NCBI GenBank assembly: GCA_021808105.1
Contig: JAKBCC010000021.1
Span: forward strand, 1-42,581
DNA from: Planctomycetota bacterium
GTDB lineage: Bacteria > Planctomycetota > Phycisphaerae > WQYP01
DNA length: 42,581 nucleotides
Direction of reading: 5' to 3'
Below the pieces are notes generated by a model. It searched no databases. It had not been told where the DNA came from and was given only the letters and a program-made list of their open reading frames with translations. Shown piece after piece: positions 25,929-34,121 of this stretch (position 1 is the stretch's first letter; each line of letters opens with the position of its first letter). A program made the translations under genes and the position numbers.

Positions 25929-27046
25929 TTCTTATTCTTCCTTGCCGGTTTGGCCCCTCGTTGTTTTCTGCGTGCGGAGGCAGGCTTGCTGGGCAGCAGA
26001 GCCTGGCGGCGTGTTGACTCATAGAACTCATGCAGTTTCGCCTGAAGCAGTTTCTTATCTGGCAGGCGGGTTTGGTACTCCGCAACCAAGGCCGGTGAAA
26101 CAGAGCGGCTTAAGGCATACTCGACCACCTCGTGATCTTTGGTGGCACACAGCAGCAGGCCAATAGCGGGATTCTCATGCGGTTTTTTCACGTCCCGGTC
26201 CAGCGCTTCCAGGTAAAACTCAAGTTTGCCGAGATACTCGGCCTGAAATTCGTCAATTTTCAGTTCGATATCCACCAGACAATTCAGGCCACGGTGAAAG
26301 AAAAGCAGATCAATCTCGAAATCCCGGCCGCCGACCTGGATTGGGTAATGACTGCCGACAAAGCAGAAGTCACGCCCCAACTCGATCAGAAAATCCTTGA
26401 GTTTGGCGACCAGGCCGTCATGAAGATCGGCTTCGGAATGGCCCTTGGGCAGCCCAAGGAACTCGATGAGATAGCTGTCCTTGAAGACCGCTGCGGCGGC
26501 GGGATGAATTTCTCTCACCGGTGGTGCGAGTTTTGCGGGGGAAAGGACGACCCGTTCGAATAGGGCGCCAGCAAGCTGCCGTTCAAGTTGTCGCTTGCTC
26601 CATCGTTCCTGAACACACATTCGGAGGTAAAACGCCCTCTCTTCATTCCGCTTACTTCGGCCCATGATGAGGAGGTTGTGAGTCCACGATAATGCCCTCA
26701 CCAGTGCTGAGAGTCTTGGCCGGCTGCGATAGGTCTCGAAAAATTGGCGCATCCGCCAGAGATTTTGGGCCGAAAAACCGCGGGCATTAGGCTCTCGGCG
26801 CTGGATATATTCAGCCAAGGCCGCCACAGTCCCCTGTCCCCATCCATCGGCGGCTATTTTCCGGCTGATATACTCACCAATCGACCAATACAGGTCAATC
26901 AAGGCCGTATTGACGGCGGCGACAGCGCCCGTGCGAGCGGCCTGGATCAAGGCAAGTATCTCATCGAAGTCGACTTGTGCCAATGCGTTTGCTGCGACTG
27001 GTGCTGACGCGGCCGGGGCGGAGCGTAGTATCGTTCTCATTTTCAT
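25925..27046 (-). CDS. DUF1016/YhcG-family PD-(D/E)XK nuclease
   Basis: 373 residues, full length and intact. The N-terminal DUF1016_N region is clear: YWSIGEYISRKI, WGQGTVAALAEYIQ, GFSAQNLWRMRQFF. The C-terminal nuclease domain has YPIQVGGRDFEIDLLFFHR followed by LVDIELK, the D...ExK catalytic pattern. The Lys/Arg-rich tail may bind DNA. Family members occur beside restriction-modification and defence genes. Here it is the only intact gene of a decayed island, lying between a helicase stub and the methylase fragment. MKMRT starts at 27046, overlapping the stop of the short frame upstream. Confidence 0.92.
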   Translation of the reverse strand: MKMRTILRSAPAASAPVAANALAQVDFDEILALIQAARTGAVAAVNTALIDLYWSIGEYISRKIAADGWGQGTVAALAEYIQRREPNARGFSAQNLWRMRQFFETYRSRPRLSALVRALSWTHNLLIMGRSKRNEERAFYLRMCVQERWSKRQLERQLAGALFERVVLSPAKLAPPVREIHPAAAAVFKDSYLIEFLGLPKGHSEADLHDGLVAKLKDFLIELGRDFCFVGSHYPIQVGGRDFEIDLLFFHRGLNCLVDIELKIDEFQAEYLGKLEFYLEALDRDVKKPHENPAIGLLLCATKDHEVVEYALSRSVSPALVAEYQTRLPDKKLLQAKLHEFYESTRRQALLPSKPASARRKQRGAKPARKNKK

Positions 27047-27153
27047 GCCGGTTCCCGTGCCATGGTCAATAGCTTTTCCAGATCATAATTTACGCTAGTG
27101 GCCTTAAAATCCGGTTCCTTGTCGAACGGCTCACGGACATAATGCACGGTCAT
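27043..27153 (-). pseudogene. 36-residue orphan fragment between helicase stub and DUF1016 gene
   Basis: MTVHYVREPFDKEPDF, then SVNYDLEKLLTMAREPA, and TGA. It looks like the C-terminal end of a real protein, because the same frame is open upstream (IVLLAVVCIDEGK) beyond its ATG. The parent family was not recognised. It overlaps the helicase stub by ATGA and the nuclease start by a few bases. Confidence 0.45.
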
Positions 27154-27320
27154 TTTCCCCTCGTCAATGCAGACAACGGCCAGGAGGACAATAAAGGCGG
27201 CGGATTCAGATCCACACTGGCGTCAAATAGCGCCATCGAAAGCCTGTCGAGTCCCTGCGGTTGCCGTTTACGCGTTAATTCGTGGGCGAAATATTTTGCG
27301 TGGTATGGTGTCAGTGTCAT
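27150..27320 (-). pseudogene. N-terminal stub of a defence-type SNF2 helicase
   Basis: 56 codons from ATG 27320. MTLTPYHAKYFAHELTRK, then LDRLSMALFDASVDLNP, is the characteristic N-terminus of SNF2/HepA helicases found in restriction and defence loci, where VDLNPHQ normally leads into the Walker A region. Here similarity stops right after DLNP, and the remaining 20 codons are an out-of-frame reading of the following fragment. A deletion of most of the helicase gene explains it. Confidence 0.65.
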
Positions 27321-27627
27321 AATGCTTTCCACGTCCCGCTGTTGTCTATGACATTGGGGTTTCACCAGTCGCTGTATGGGACACACTATATTCAACTATT
27401 GCAAATAATGCACATCATCTTGTGGCTTGGGGTGGACAATCGCGGGATTGTCGCACTTCCAGGAGCCTTTCCGAGTAATGGCGGGGATGCGACGGCGTGA
27501 TGTTTGACCTGTTGGGTCGCGTCGCGGCATAGGGCACTGTGGTGATAAATCGCGGGTTGGTTGGCGGCACTGGATCAACCACCGGATTCATCATCCGGTG
27601 CTCCCGGGCGGGGCAGCATAGGAGCGA

Positions 27628-28752
27628 CTATGGGGAGGGGGTTGTGGAATCGAGCATGGATTCGAGTTGGCGTTCGCGGGCCAGGTCACGCAGGGCCAGT
27701 AAAAGGTCGGACATTTCGCCGGCGACGATGTTCTCCAGCGGGAAGTTGCGGTTCAGGCGGTGGTCGGTCAGGCGATTCTGGGGGAAGTTATAGGTGCGGA
27801 TGCGTTCGTTGCGATCACCGCTGCCGATCATTTCACGGCGTGCATCGGAACGCTGAGCGCGACGCTGCTGGTCAAAGAATTCAAAAACCCGGGATCGTAA
27901 AATGCGCCAGGCTTTGTCCCGGTTTTTATGTTGGCTGCGCTCATCGCGCATACGCACGGTAATGCCCGTGGGCAGATGCGTTAATTGCACGGCGGACTCG
28001 ACTTTATTAACATTCTGGCCGCCCGGCCCGCCCGCCCGCGAAACATCCTCGCGAACATCCGCGGGATTTATTTCAATGGCGGATACGTCTGGTTCCGGCA
28101 GGACTGCCACGGTGGCGGCGCTGGTGTGAACGCGGCCCTGCGTTTCCGTTTCCGGCACACGTTGTACGCGGTGGCCTCCGGATTCCATGGCCAGCAATTC
28201 CACGACGCCGGAGCCACGGACGTTGGCGATGAATTCGCGAAAGCCTCCATGTTCCGTGGCGGAAAAATCCAGCACATCAAAGCGCCAGTTGTTTTTTTCA
28301 CTAAATCGCCGATACATATCCGCGAGATCCCTGGCAAACAATGCGGCTTCATCTCCGCCAGTGCCGGCGCGAATTTCCAGCATCATGGAATCGAAACTGC
28401 CTCGCTGGCCGGCGAGAAATTCATCCAGCAACTGATCCAGCAAGGGATCGATTTGCTGATTGAGTTCCAACAACTGCGCCGCCGCCAGATCACGGAAGTC
28501 CTGGTTTTCCGCGGCGTCATCCGCGATCTGCTGGGCTTCTACGGCATCGGCATGAAGCTTGAGATAGGTGCGATACAGGGTAAGCGCTTTTTCCAGCCGC
28601 CCGTTTTCGCGTGATAATTCCACCAGTCTGGCGGAGTTGGTGGTTGCACCGGCTTCTTCCAGTTCACGTTGTACGGCCCCCTGCCGCTCATTCATGCCGT
28701 GGAGCTTTCTCAGCACCAGTTCATGACCCTTTGTGCGCACCGTGTCTGACAT
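27628..28752 (-). CDS. prfA: Peptide chain release factor 1
   Basis: 374 residues, full length. RF1 releases the peptide at UAA and UAG. The catalytic GGQ is at residues 244-246 in RAGGPGGQNVNK. The helical N-terminal domain and the RAGTGGDEAALFA region are intact, and the C-terminal GSGDRNERIRTYNFPQNR is typical of RF1 rather than RF2. No programmed frameshift is present, unlike prfB. An intact RF1 matters here because an amber codon interrupts another gene in the window. It lies downstream of rpmE but beyond a terminator, so it probably has its own promoter. Confidence 0.96.
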   Translation of the reverse strand: MSDTVRTKGHELVLRKLHGMNERQGAVQRELEEAGATTNSARLVELSRENGRLEKALTLYRTYLKLHADAVEAQQIADDAAENQDFRDLAAAQLLELNQQIDPLLDQLLDEFLAGQRGSFDSMMLEIRAGTGGDEAALFARDLADMYRRFSEKNNWRFDVLDFSATEHGGFREFIANVRGSGVVELLAMESGGHRVQRVPETETQGRVHTSAATVAVLPEPDVSAIEINPADVREDVSRAGGPGGQNVNKVESAVQLTHLPTGITVRMRDERSQHKNRDKAWRILRSRVFEFFDQQRRAQRSDARREMIGSGDRNERIRTYNFPQNRLTDHRLNRNFPLENIVAGEMSDLLLALRDLARERQLESMLDSTTPSP

Positions 28753-28838
28753 ATCGCCAATTCCTGAAATCCAAAGGCCTGCGCGGCAATTTGATTAATC
28801 CGCATCAGTAAGAACGTAACCGCTCACACAGATCAGAT

Positions 28839-28872
28839 CGAGCAGGCTGGAAAGCCCGTACCACCATGCGGG
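28839..28872. repeat. Dispersed GCAGGCTGGAA element, copy 2
   Basis: CGAGCAGGCTGGAAAGCCCG, then TACCACCATGCGGG. A slightly diverged copy of 24794-24820, in the same orientation. Confidence 0.6.
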
Positions 28873-28903
28873 CATCCCCCCGTCGGTGTAGCTGTGAACG
28901 GAT

Positions 28904-28947
28904 CAATAAAAAACGTCGCGCCCAACCTTGCGGCGGACACGACGTTT
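28904..28947 (-). terminator. Rho-independent terminator of rpmE
   Basis: Stem AAACGTCG / CGACGTTT (28911-28918 with 28940-28947) with a partly paired interior. It is followed on the minus strand by TTTATTG, giving a run of six T with the end of the stem. It begins about 22 bases after the rpmE stop. Confidence 0.8.
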
Positions 28948-28968
28948 CAAGTTTTCGACAAGCCTGTG

Positions 28969-29199
28969 CTACTTGGTGGATTGCATGGCCTTTTTTACAT
29001 CAAAATTCGCGTACTTTTTCTGGAAGCGTTCCACGCGTCCGGCGGTATCAACAAATTTCTGTTTGCCGGTATAAAACGGATGACAAACGCCGCAAATATC
29101 AACTTCGATGCGTTTGGAGGCCGAACCGGTTTCAAACGTGTTGCCGCAAGCACAATGGGCTTTGACAAAATTGTAATCGGGATGGACTTTTTCTTTCAT
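28969..29199 (-). CDS. rpmE: 50S ribosomal protein L31 (zinc type)
   Basis: 76 residues. [19 protein letters not shown] starts the protein, then [24 protein letters not shown]. Four Cys in two CxC/CxxC pairs make this the zinc-binding form of bL31, which bridges the 50S and 30S subunits and doubles as a zinc store in many bacteria. The SD AAAGGA lies six bases upstream of ATG 29199. It ends in TAG, so TAG is read as a stop in this organism. A terminator follows at once, and a tRNA gene precedes it on the same strand. Confidence 0.97.
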   Translation of the reverse strand: MKEKVHPDYNFVKAHCACGNTFETGSASKRIEVDICGVCHPFYTGKQKFVDTAGRVERFQKKYANFDVKKAMQSTK

Positions 29200-29291
29200 G
29201 ATGGATCCTTTCGTTTCTGTTCATTCAGCCTTTATATCAGGCTGGAATTAATATCTCTGCGGACCGCATTCCGCGCCTGCGGCACTGTTAC

Positions 29292-29364
29292 TAGCGGCGT
29301 CCGGACTCGAACCGGAGACCTTGGGCTTATGAATCCCGCGCTCTACCAACTGAGCTACGCCGCC
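29292..29364 (-). tRNA. tRNA with CAU anticodon (probably Met)
   Basis: 73-nt cloverleaf. Acceptor GGCGGCG/CGCCGCT with G1-U72 wobble, discriminator A; D arm GCTC...GAGC; anticodon loop TTCATAA; T arm TCCGG TTCGAGT CCGGA. The anticodon stem is irregular: 28-30 pair as GGG/CCC, but C27-A43 and A31-G39 are mismatched. CCA is not encoded. CAU could be elongator Met or Ile2 (modified by TilS). An initiator is unlikely because the usual GGG/CCC pairs next to the loop are shifted. Confidence 0.85.
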
Positions 29365-29459
29365 GGATTTCAAGCCCCGCATTATAGCCGAATCGGCTAC
29401 GATCTGGCAAATCATGGCGGATCAATGGCGGATCGACCGCAGATGATTATTGGGATGGG

Positions 29460-29978
29460 TCAAGGCAATGGCGGTAGGGCCTTGGCAAGTGTATCGCAGA
29501 TGTCGCGCACAACCCATTTGGTGTAACTTCTGCCAAGCTTGGGAACCCAGTGCCGGCCATGCGCCAACCAGTGCCGCAGTTTTAGCGCTGCTTTGAATTC
29601 ACAAATGCAGGCCTTGTGCTTCGGATGATGCTTTTTCCAACTATCGAGAATATCCTCATCCAACCGGACCTTCCCCCGTCGCTGTTTAGCCGCATCCCGA
29701 AACTCCCTTGACAGTGCATCTTTCCTTTTTTTCTGAACACGATTCTGAAAGTCCGCTCTCAAGTGGGCCTCGGTGGTCGAAAGCAAATCAAACATTGCCA
29801 GTTGGTCGAGCCGGCGGAAGAAATCATCAACCTCGTCTGAAGTCATGCCGAAGAACACGGCACCGGGTTGGGGAGAGGCAGCAACCTTTTCTTGCTGCAA
29901 TTGGTTGTCAATTGTGCAATGTATTTTTTCGTGGAATTGAAAAACATCGTCAATCGTCGGAATCAGGTAGCCGTTCAT
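29460..29978 (-). CDS. HEPN-like protein, second gene of a two-gene unit
   Basis: 172 residues, mostly helical. The C-terminal helix has LRHWLAHGRHW, which fits the HEPN catalytic pattern R-x4-H (Arg and His within RHWLAH). HEPN proteins are often RNases in toxin-antitoxin, abortive infection and CRISPR systems. The middle part is charged (QKKRKDALSREF, AAKQRRGKVRLDEDI). It starts at ATG 29978, overlapping the stop of the upstream gene (ATGA), so the two are translationally coupled. It ends about 95 bases from the CAU tRNA gene. No named family was recognised. A toxin role is inference from the motif and the gene pairing. Confidence 0.7.
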   Translation of the reverse strand: MNGYLIPTIDDVFQFHEKIHCTIDNQLQQEKVAASPQPGAVFFGMTSDEVDDFFRRLDQLAMFDLLSTTEAHLRADFQNRVQKKRKDALSREFRDAAKQRRGKVRLDEDILDSWKKHHPKHKACICEFKAALKLRHWLAHGRHWVPKLGRSYTKWVVRDICDTLAKALPPLP

Positions 29979-30442
29979 GCTCGCATGACATCCTTAACCG
30001 CTTTGAGCAACGCGCGTTCTGTAACCGGTTCTACCCGCAACGTCGGACTGCGCGAAGCAACAATCGACCATCGTCCCGGATTCAACACGAACGTGACAAC
30101 GCCCCGGTCGCCCTCCAAGTCCAGTCTCCCTTGTGCACCGACAATCAAACGACCTTTCGGCGAGAATACAGCGATATCATCGCCTACCTTGATTATTAAA
30201 TCGTTAATGTCGTATTCGCCCAGCGCTTCCTCGAATAGCGTTTTTGGCCTGCGGCTGATTGTGGCCACTTTTTCTTTGATCAGCCTCGCGAGGAATTTAA
30301 ATTCAATTTCGTCGTAAAGGCTCGTGACGGAATGTATCCACTGCCGGCGAATCCTGGCGGAATCCGGCGATGCCGACCGCTTCGCCTTTTTTCGGAAAAA
30401 TTGTTCGATCTGCTGCGTTGTCACATGATTCTCCGGAAGCAT
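29975..30442 (-). CDS. Partner of HEPN-like protein, unknown family
   Basis: 155 residues from ATG 30442 (MLPENHVTTQQ). The frame is open up to 30541, but the extension looks non-coding and runs into the divergent AKR promoter. The N-terminal third is helical and basic (FFRKKAKRSASPDS, EFKFLARLIKEKV). The rest is a compact beta domain: INDLIIKVGDDIAVFSPKGRL, IVGAQGRLDLEGDRG, VTFVLNPGRWSIV. No DNA-binding motif is obvious. Preceding and overlapping a HEPN gene is the usual antitoxin position, but that role is not shown. Neither start has a good SD. Confidence 0.65.
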   Translation of the reverse strand: MLPENHVTTQQIEQFFRKKAKRSASPDSARIRRQWIHSVTSLYDEIEFKFLARLIKEKVATISRRPKTLFEEALGEYDINDLIIKVGDDIAVFSPKGRLIVGAQGRLDLEGDRGVVTFVLNPGRWSIVASRSPTLRVEPVTERALLKAVKDVMRA

Positions 30443-30594
30443 GACGATGCTATGACAACGATATATTATCATGGCAGGTGCATCGCTACAAGCCACGGAT
30501 GTGGGCTGTTGATGAATCAGCGTGTACGGCGTAAACTTCATGTTTCGGGCGTATGGGTGCGGCCCGGGTTGCAGTCGATATCAGGATATACGTT

Positions 30595-31530
30595 ATGAAA
30601 TATAACCTATTGGGTAAAACAGACTTAAAGGTTTCCTCCCTTAGCTTCGGTGCCTCGCCACTGGGATCGGTTTTTGGGCCGGTTCGGGAAGAAGACGGCA
30701 TCGCCACTGTTCACGCCGCGCTGGACTGCGGCATCAATCTTATTGATGTCTCACCATTTTATGGTTTGACCAAAGCGGAGACGCTTTTGGGCAAGGCGTT
30801 AAAAACAATTAAACGTGACCGCTATTATCTCTCCACAAAAGTCGGGCGGTACGGCAATGATGCCCGCGATTTTGATTTTTCAGCCAAACGGGTCGTCGCC
30901 AGTGTGGATGAAAGCCTGGGCCGCTTGGGCCTGGAGTATGTGGATTTAATACAGTGCCATGATATTGAATTTGGTTCTTTGCATCAGGTCATCCATGAGA
31001 CCATTCCTGCCTTAATGAAATTGCGGGATACCGGAAAGGTCCGATACATCGGCATTACCGGACTGCCCTTGAAAATATTTCGTGAGGTTTTGGCACACAC
31101 GCATGTGGATGTGATTCTGTCTTATTGCCGCTATTCACTTAACGATTCGTCCCTGTCACAGTTGATTCCCTTGCTGAAGCAGAAAGGCGTTGGGGTTATC
31201 AGCGCTTCGCCGCTGTCGATGGGGTTATTAAGCGACCAGGGGCCACCGACGTGGCATCCGGCACCGGCGGATATTCAGGCGGCGTGCGCGAAGGCAGTAG
31301 CGCATTGCCAAAAACGCGGGGCCAACATCTCCAAATTGGCGCTGCAATATTCCCTGGCCAACGCTGATATTGCCACCACTCTGGTGGGTACCGCCAAAGA
31401 ACAGAATATCCGCATAAATGCCCAATGGGCCGATGAGCCGCTGGATGAGACGCTTCTGGCGGAGGTACTGGAAATTCTTAAACCAATTAACGGAAAGTCG
31501 TGGCCCAGCGGCCGCCCGGAAAACAATTAA
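30595..31530 (+). CDS. Aldo/keto reductase, L-galactose dehydrogenase-like
   Basis: 311 residues from ATG 30595, with AGGA nine bases upstream; the open frame from 30553 adds non-coding-like residues. AKR features: LGASP-like FGASPLGSVFG, LIDVSPFYG (Asp and Tyr of the catalytic tetrad), STKVGRYG (Lys) and LIQCHDIEFGSL (His). The stretch QCHDIEFGSL followed by GKVRYIGITGLPLKIF closely follows plant L-galactose 1-dehydrogenase, so oxidation of L-galactose or a similar sugar (L-fucose, D-arabinose) to its lactone is likely. The neighbouring LgoD-like gene supports this. It is first in a four-gene plus-strand cluster. Confidence 0.88.
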   Translation: MKYNLLGKTDLKVSSLSFGASPLGSVFGPVREEDGIATVHAALDCGINLIDVSPFYGLTKAETLLGKALKTIKRDRYYLSTKVGRYGNDARDFDFSAKRVVASVDESLGRLGLEYVDLIQCHDIEFGSLHQVIHETIPALMKLRDTGKVRYIGITGLPLKIFREVLAHTHVDVILSYCRYSLNDSSLSQLIPLLKQKGVGVISASPLSMGLLSDQGPPTWHPAPADIQAACAKAVAHCQKRGANISKLALQYSLANADIATTLVGTAKEQNIRINAQWADEPLDETLLAEVLEILKPINGKSWPSGRPENN

Positions 31531-31605
31531 ACACAACCAATGCGAATTTTTGTCGGCTGCTACCGAATTCAATCCAAGATCGCACGGCCCGAGAAGGATC
31601 AAACC

Positions 31606-32622
31606 ATGAAATCCCTGCTACTTCGTGAGCCCGGAAAATTTGAACTGACATTGACGGATAAACCCGGCGCGCCGGGACCGGATGACGCCTTGGTGCGCGT
31701 GCACCGGGTAGGCGTGTGTGGAACCGATTTACACGCATTTCGCGGCAAGCAGCCTTTTTTTACCTATCCGAGAATTCTGGGCCATGAACTGGGCGCTGAA
31801 ATTCTTGCTGTTGGCGCAAACGGCAAAGGGTTGAAGGCCGGGGACAGATGTTCCGTGGAACCTTACCTGAATTGCGGCACATGTGTTGCCTGCCGTCGGA
31901 ACAAGCCTAATTGCTGTGTGAATCTGAAGGTTATGGGGGTGCACATTGATGGCGGCATGCGCGAACAGCTACATGTCCCGATTCGCAAGCTGCACAAGGC
32001 CTCGGCATTATCTTATGACGATATTGCGCTGGTGGAAACGCTGGCCATCGGTTGTCACGCCGTGGCTCGAGCGGACCTTGGCAAAACCGATACGGTGCTG
32101 GTCATCGGTGCCGGGCCGATTGGCTTGTCAGTCATTCAGTTTGCGCAGGCGGCGGGAAGTCGCGTCATGGTCATGGACATAAGTGAACAGAGACTGGATT
32201 TTTGCCGCACACAATTAGGCGTCAAAGATTGCCTGCACGCCGGGAACGAACCGGCGCAGGAATTGGCAAAACTAACCGCCGGCGATATGGCCACTACGGT
32301 TATAGATGCGACCGGCAACCCCAAATCAATGAGCGGTGCTTTATCGTTGATGGCGCATGGCGGCAAACTGGTGTATGTAGGACTGTTTGTTGGGGATTTT
32401 TCCCTGAATGATCCGGAATTTCATCGGCATGAAACGACATTGCTTTCCAGCCGCAATGCCCTGCCTGATGATTTTCCCAAAATCATAAAAATGATTGAAT
32501 CCGGACAAATTAATACCAAGCCCTGGATTACCCATCGTTGCAGTGTCGATCAGGTGGTGCAGCAATTTGCTGACTATACGTTACCGGAAACCGGCGTTAT
32601 CAAAGCGGTGATTGAATTTTAA
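31606..32622 (+). CDS. Zinc-dependent alcohol dehydrogenase, L-galactonate 5-dehydrogenase (LgoD)-like
   Basis: 338 residues from ATG 31606, preceded by AAGGA at a 6-base spacer; the frame is open from 31540. Catalytic zinc ligands are in GVCGTDLHAF and GHELGAEI. The structural zinc site is CGTCVACRRNKPNCC. The NAD-binding motif is VIGAGPIGLSV. RGKQPFFTYPRILGHE, VMGVHIDGG and SLNDPEFHRHETTLLSSRNA resemble E. coli LgoD (YjjN), which oxidises L-galactonate to D-tagaturonate. It follows the L-galactose dehydrogenase-like gene by 75 bases. The specific substrate is an inference; a general polyol or sugar-acid dehydrogenase is the fallback. Confidence 0.88.
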   Translation: MKSLLLREPGKFELTLTDKPGAPGPDDALVRVHRVGVCGTDLHAFRGKQPFFTYPRILGHELGAEILAVGANGKGLKAGDRCSVEPYLNCGTCVACRRNKPNCCVNLKVMGVHIDGGMREQLHVPIRKLHKASALSYDDIALVETLAIGCHAVARADLGKTDTVLVIGAGPIGLSVIQFAQAAGSRVMVMDISEQRLDFCRTQLGVKDCLHAGNEPAQELAKLTAGDMATTVIDATGNPKSMSGALSLMAHGGKLVYVGLFVGDFSLNDPEFHRHETTLLSSRNALPDDFPKIIKMIESGQINTKPWITHRCSVDQVVQQFADYTLPETGVIKAVIEF

Positions 32623-32662
32623 GACATCGGCAGAACGTTGCCGTTGGAACAAGGAGCGTTGA

Positions 32663-34096
32663 ATGATGTCACAGGAAGCCGTAAAGGCAAAAACTCGCGT
32701 TGAAAAGGATTCCATGGGGCCGCTGGAAGTTCCCATGGATGCGTATTATGGCGTGCAGACACTGCGTGCGATGCATAATTTTCCAATTTCCGGTTGTCCC
32801 ATGCCGGAAACGTTTATTCAAGCCCATGCGCTATTAAAGAAAGCCGCAGCGCTGACCAACCAGCAATTGGGATTGCTCGACGGCAAAATCGCCCAGGCGA
32901 TTGCCACCGCGGCTGATGATATCGCAGCGGGTAAATTGGCGGATCAATTTCCGGTTGATATTTACCAGACCGGTTCGGGCACCAGCACGAACATGAATGT
33001 TAATGAGGTCATCGCCAGCCGCGCCAATGAATTACTGGGCGGCAAGCGCGGAGATAAAGCCCCGGTGCATCCCAACGATCATGTCAATATGGGGCAATCC
33101 AGCAATGATACCATTCCTACCACGCTGCATGTGGCGGCGCTGGTGGAGATCAAACTGGTCCTGCGGCCGGCGCTGGTAGAGTTGGAAAACGCGCTCATGC
33201 AGCAGAAAGAAGCGACGTGGGCGGTGATAAAAACCGGTCGCACGCATTTGCAGGATGCCACGCCCATTCGCATGGGGCAGGTATTTCTGGGATTTGCCGG
33301 CCAAATTCAACGCGCCGGGCGACGCCTGCAGACTGCGGAAAATGAATTGTCGGAAGTGGCCCTGGGTGGTACAGCGGTGGGAACCGGCATAAACGCTCAT
33401 CCGAAGTTCGCCGGAGAAGTCTGCCGCTATTTATCTGAATGGCTGGGCATTCATGTGCATGAAACAACCAACCATTTTCAAGCCCAGTCCTCGCTGGATA
33501 GTGTGGCGTTTGCATCGGGGGTGATGAAAAATATCGCCATCAGCCTGACAAAAATTGCCAACGACATCCGCTGGATGAGTTGCGGTCCACGCGCCGGATT
33601 GGGAGAAATAGAAATTCCCGCAGTGCAGCCGGGCAGTTCAATTATGCCGGGCAAGGTGAATCCGGTCATCGCAGAAAGTGTATTGATGGTTTGCCAGCGG
33701 GTGATCGGCAATGACACCACGGTTACGGCGGCGGCGGGGAGCGGAAATTTTGAATTAATTGTCGCCATGCCGGTGGCAGGGGCAGCGCTTCTGGAATCGG
33801 TGCGATTACTGGGAAGGGCCAGTGCTAACCTGGCAAGCCAATGTATTGCTGGCATCAAGCCCACACCACGCGGACCCGAACTGGTGGAAGCAGGCCTCAT
33901 GCTGGCAACAGCACTGGCACCGGTAATCGGTTATGAAGCGGCAGCATCGCTGGCGAAAGAAGCGGCCGCCCGCGGCAAAACCATTCGAGAAGTAGCGCTG
34001 GAAAAAACCCAGCTATCTGCAACGCAACTTTCTCAACTGCTGGATCCCGCCACCATGGTAGACCCCAGCGACCGCATACTGCCGGTATCGGGATGA
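32663..34096 (+). CDS. fumC: Class II fumarate hydratase
   Basis: 477 residues, full length. Interconverts fumarate and L-malate in the TCA cycle without an iron-sulfur cluster. TGSGTSTNMNVNEVI, SSNDTIPT, GRTHLQDATPI and the superfamily signature GSSIMPGKVNP (about residues 324-334, with the catalytic Ser in the loop) are all present. The SD AAGGAG lies six bases before ATG 32663. It sits 40 bases after the LgoD-like gene and 25 before the Nudix gene, so it is probably part of one transcript. Confidence 0.96.
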   Translation: MMSQEAVKAKTRVEKDSMGPLEVPMDAYYGVQTLRAMHNFPISGCPMPETFIQAHALLKKAAALTNQQLGLLDGKIAQAIATAADDIAAGKLADQFPVDIYQTGSGTSTNMNVNEVIASRANELLGGKRGDKAPVHPNDHVNMGQSSNDTIPTTLHVAALVEIKLVLRPALVELENALMQQKEATWAVIKTGRTHLQDATPIRMGQVFLGFAGQIQRAGRRLQTAENELSEVALGGTAVGTGINAHPKFAGEVCRYLSEWLGIHVHETTNHFQAQSSLDSVAFASGVMKNIAISLTKIANDIRWMSCGPRAGLGEIEIPAVQPGSSIMPGKVNPVIAESVLMVCQRVIGNDTTVTAAAGSGNFELIVAMPVAGAALLESVRLLGRASANLASQCIAGIKPTPRGPELVEAGLMLATALAPVIGYEAAASLAKEAAARGKTIREVALEKTQLSATQLSQLLDPATMVDPSDRILPVSG

Positions 34097-34121
34097 TGCT
34101 CTGTCGGTTGGTGGCGGAGAT

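Noticed and set aside
27396-27627. Gene between the helicase stub and prfA
   Set aside because: Short frames only, with no SD or recognisable product; treated as non-coding.
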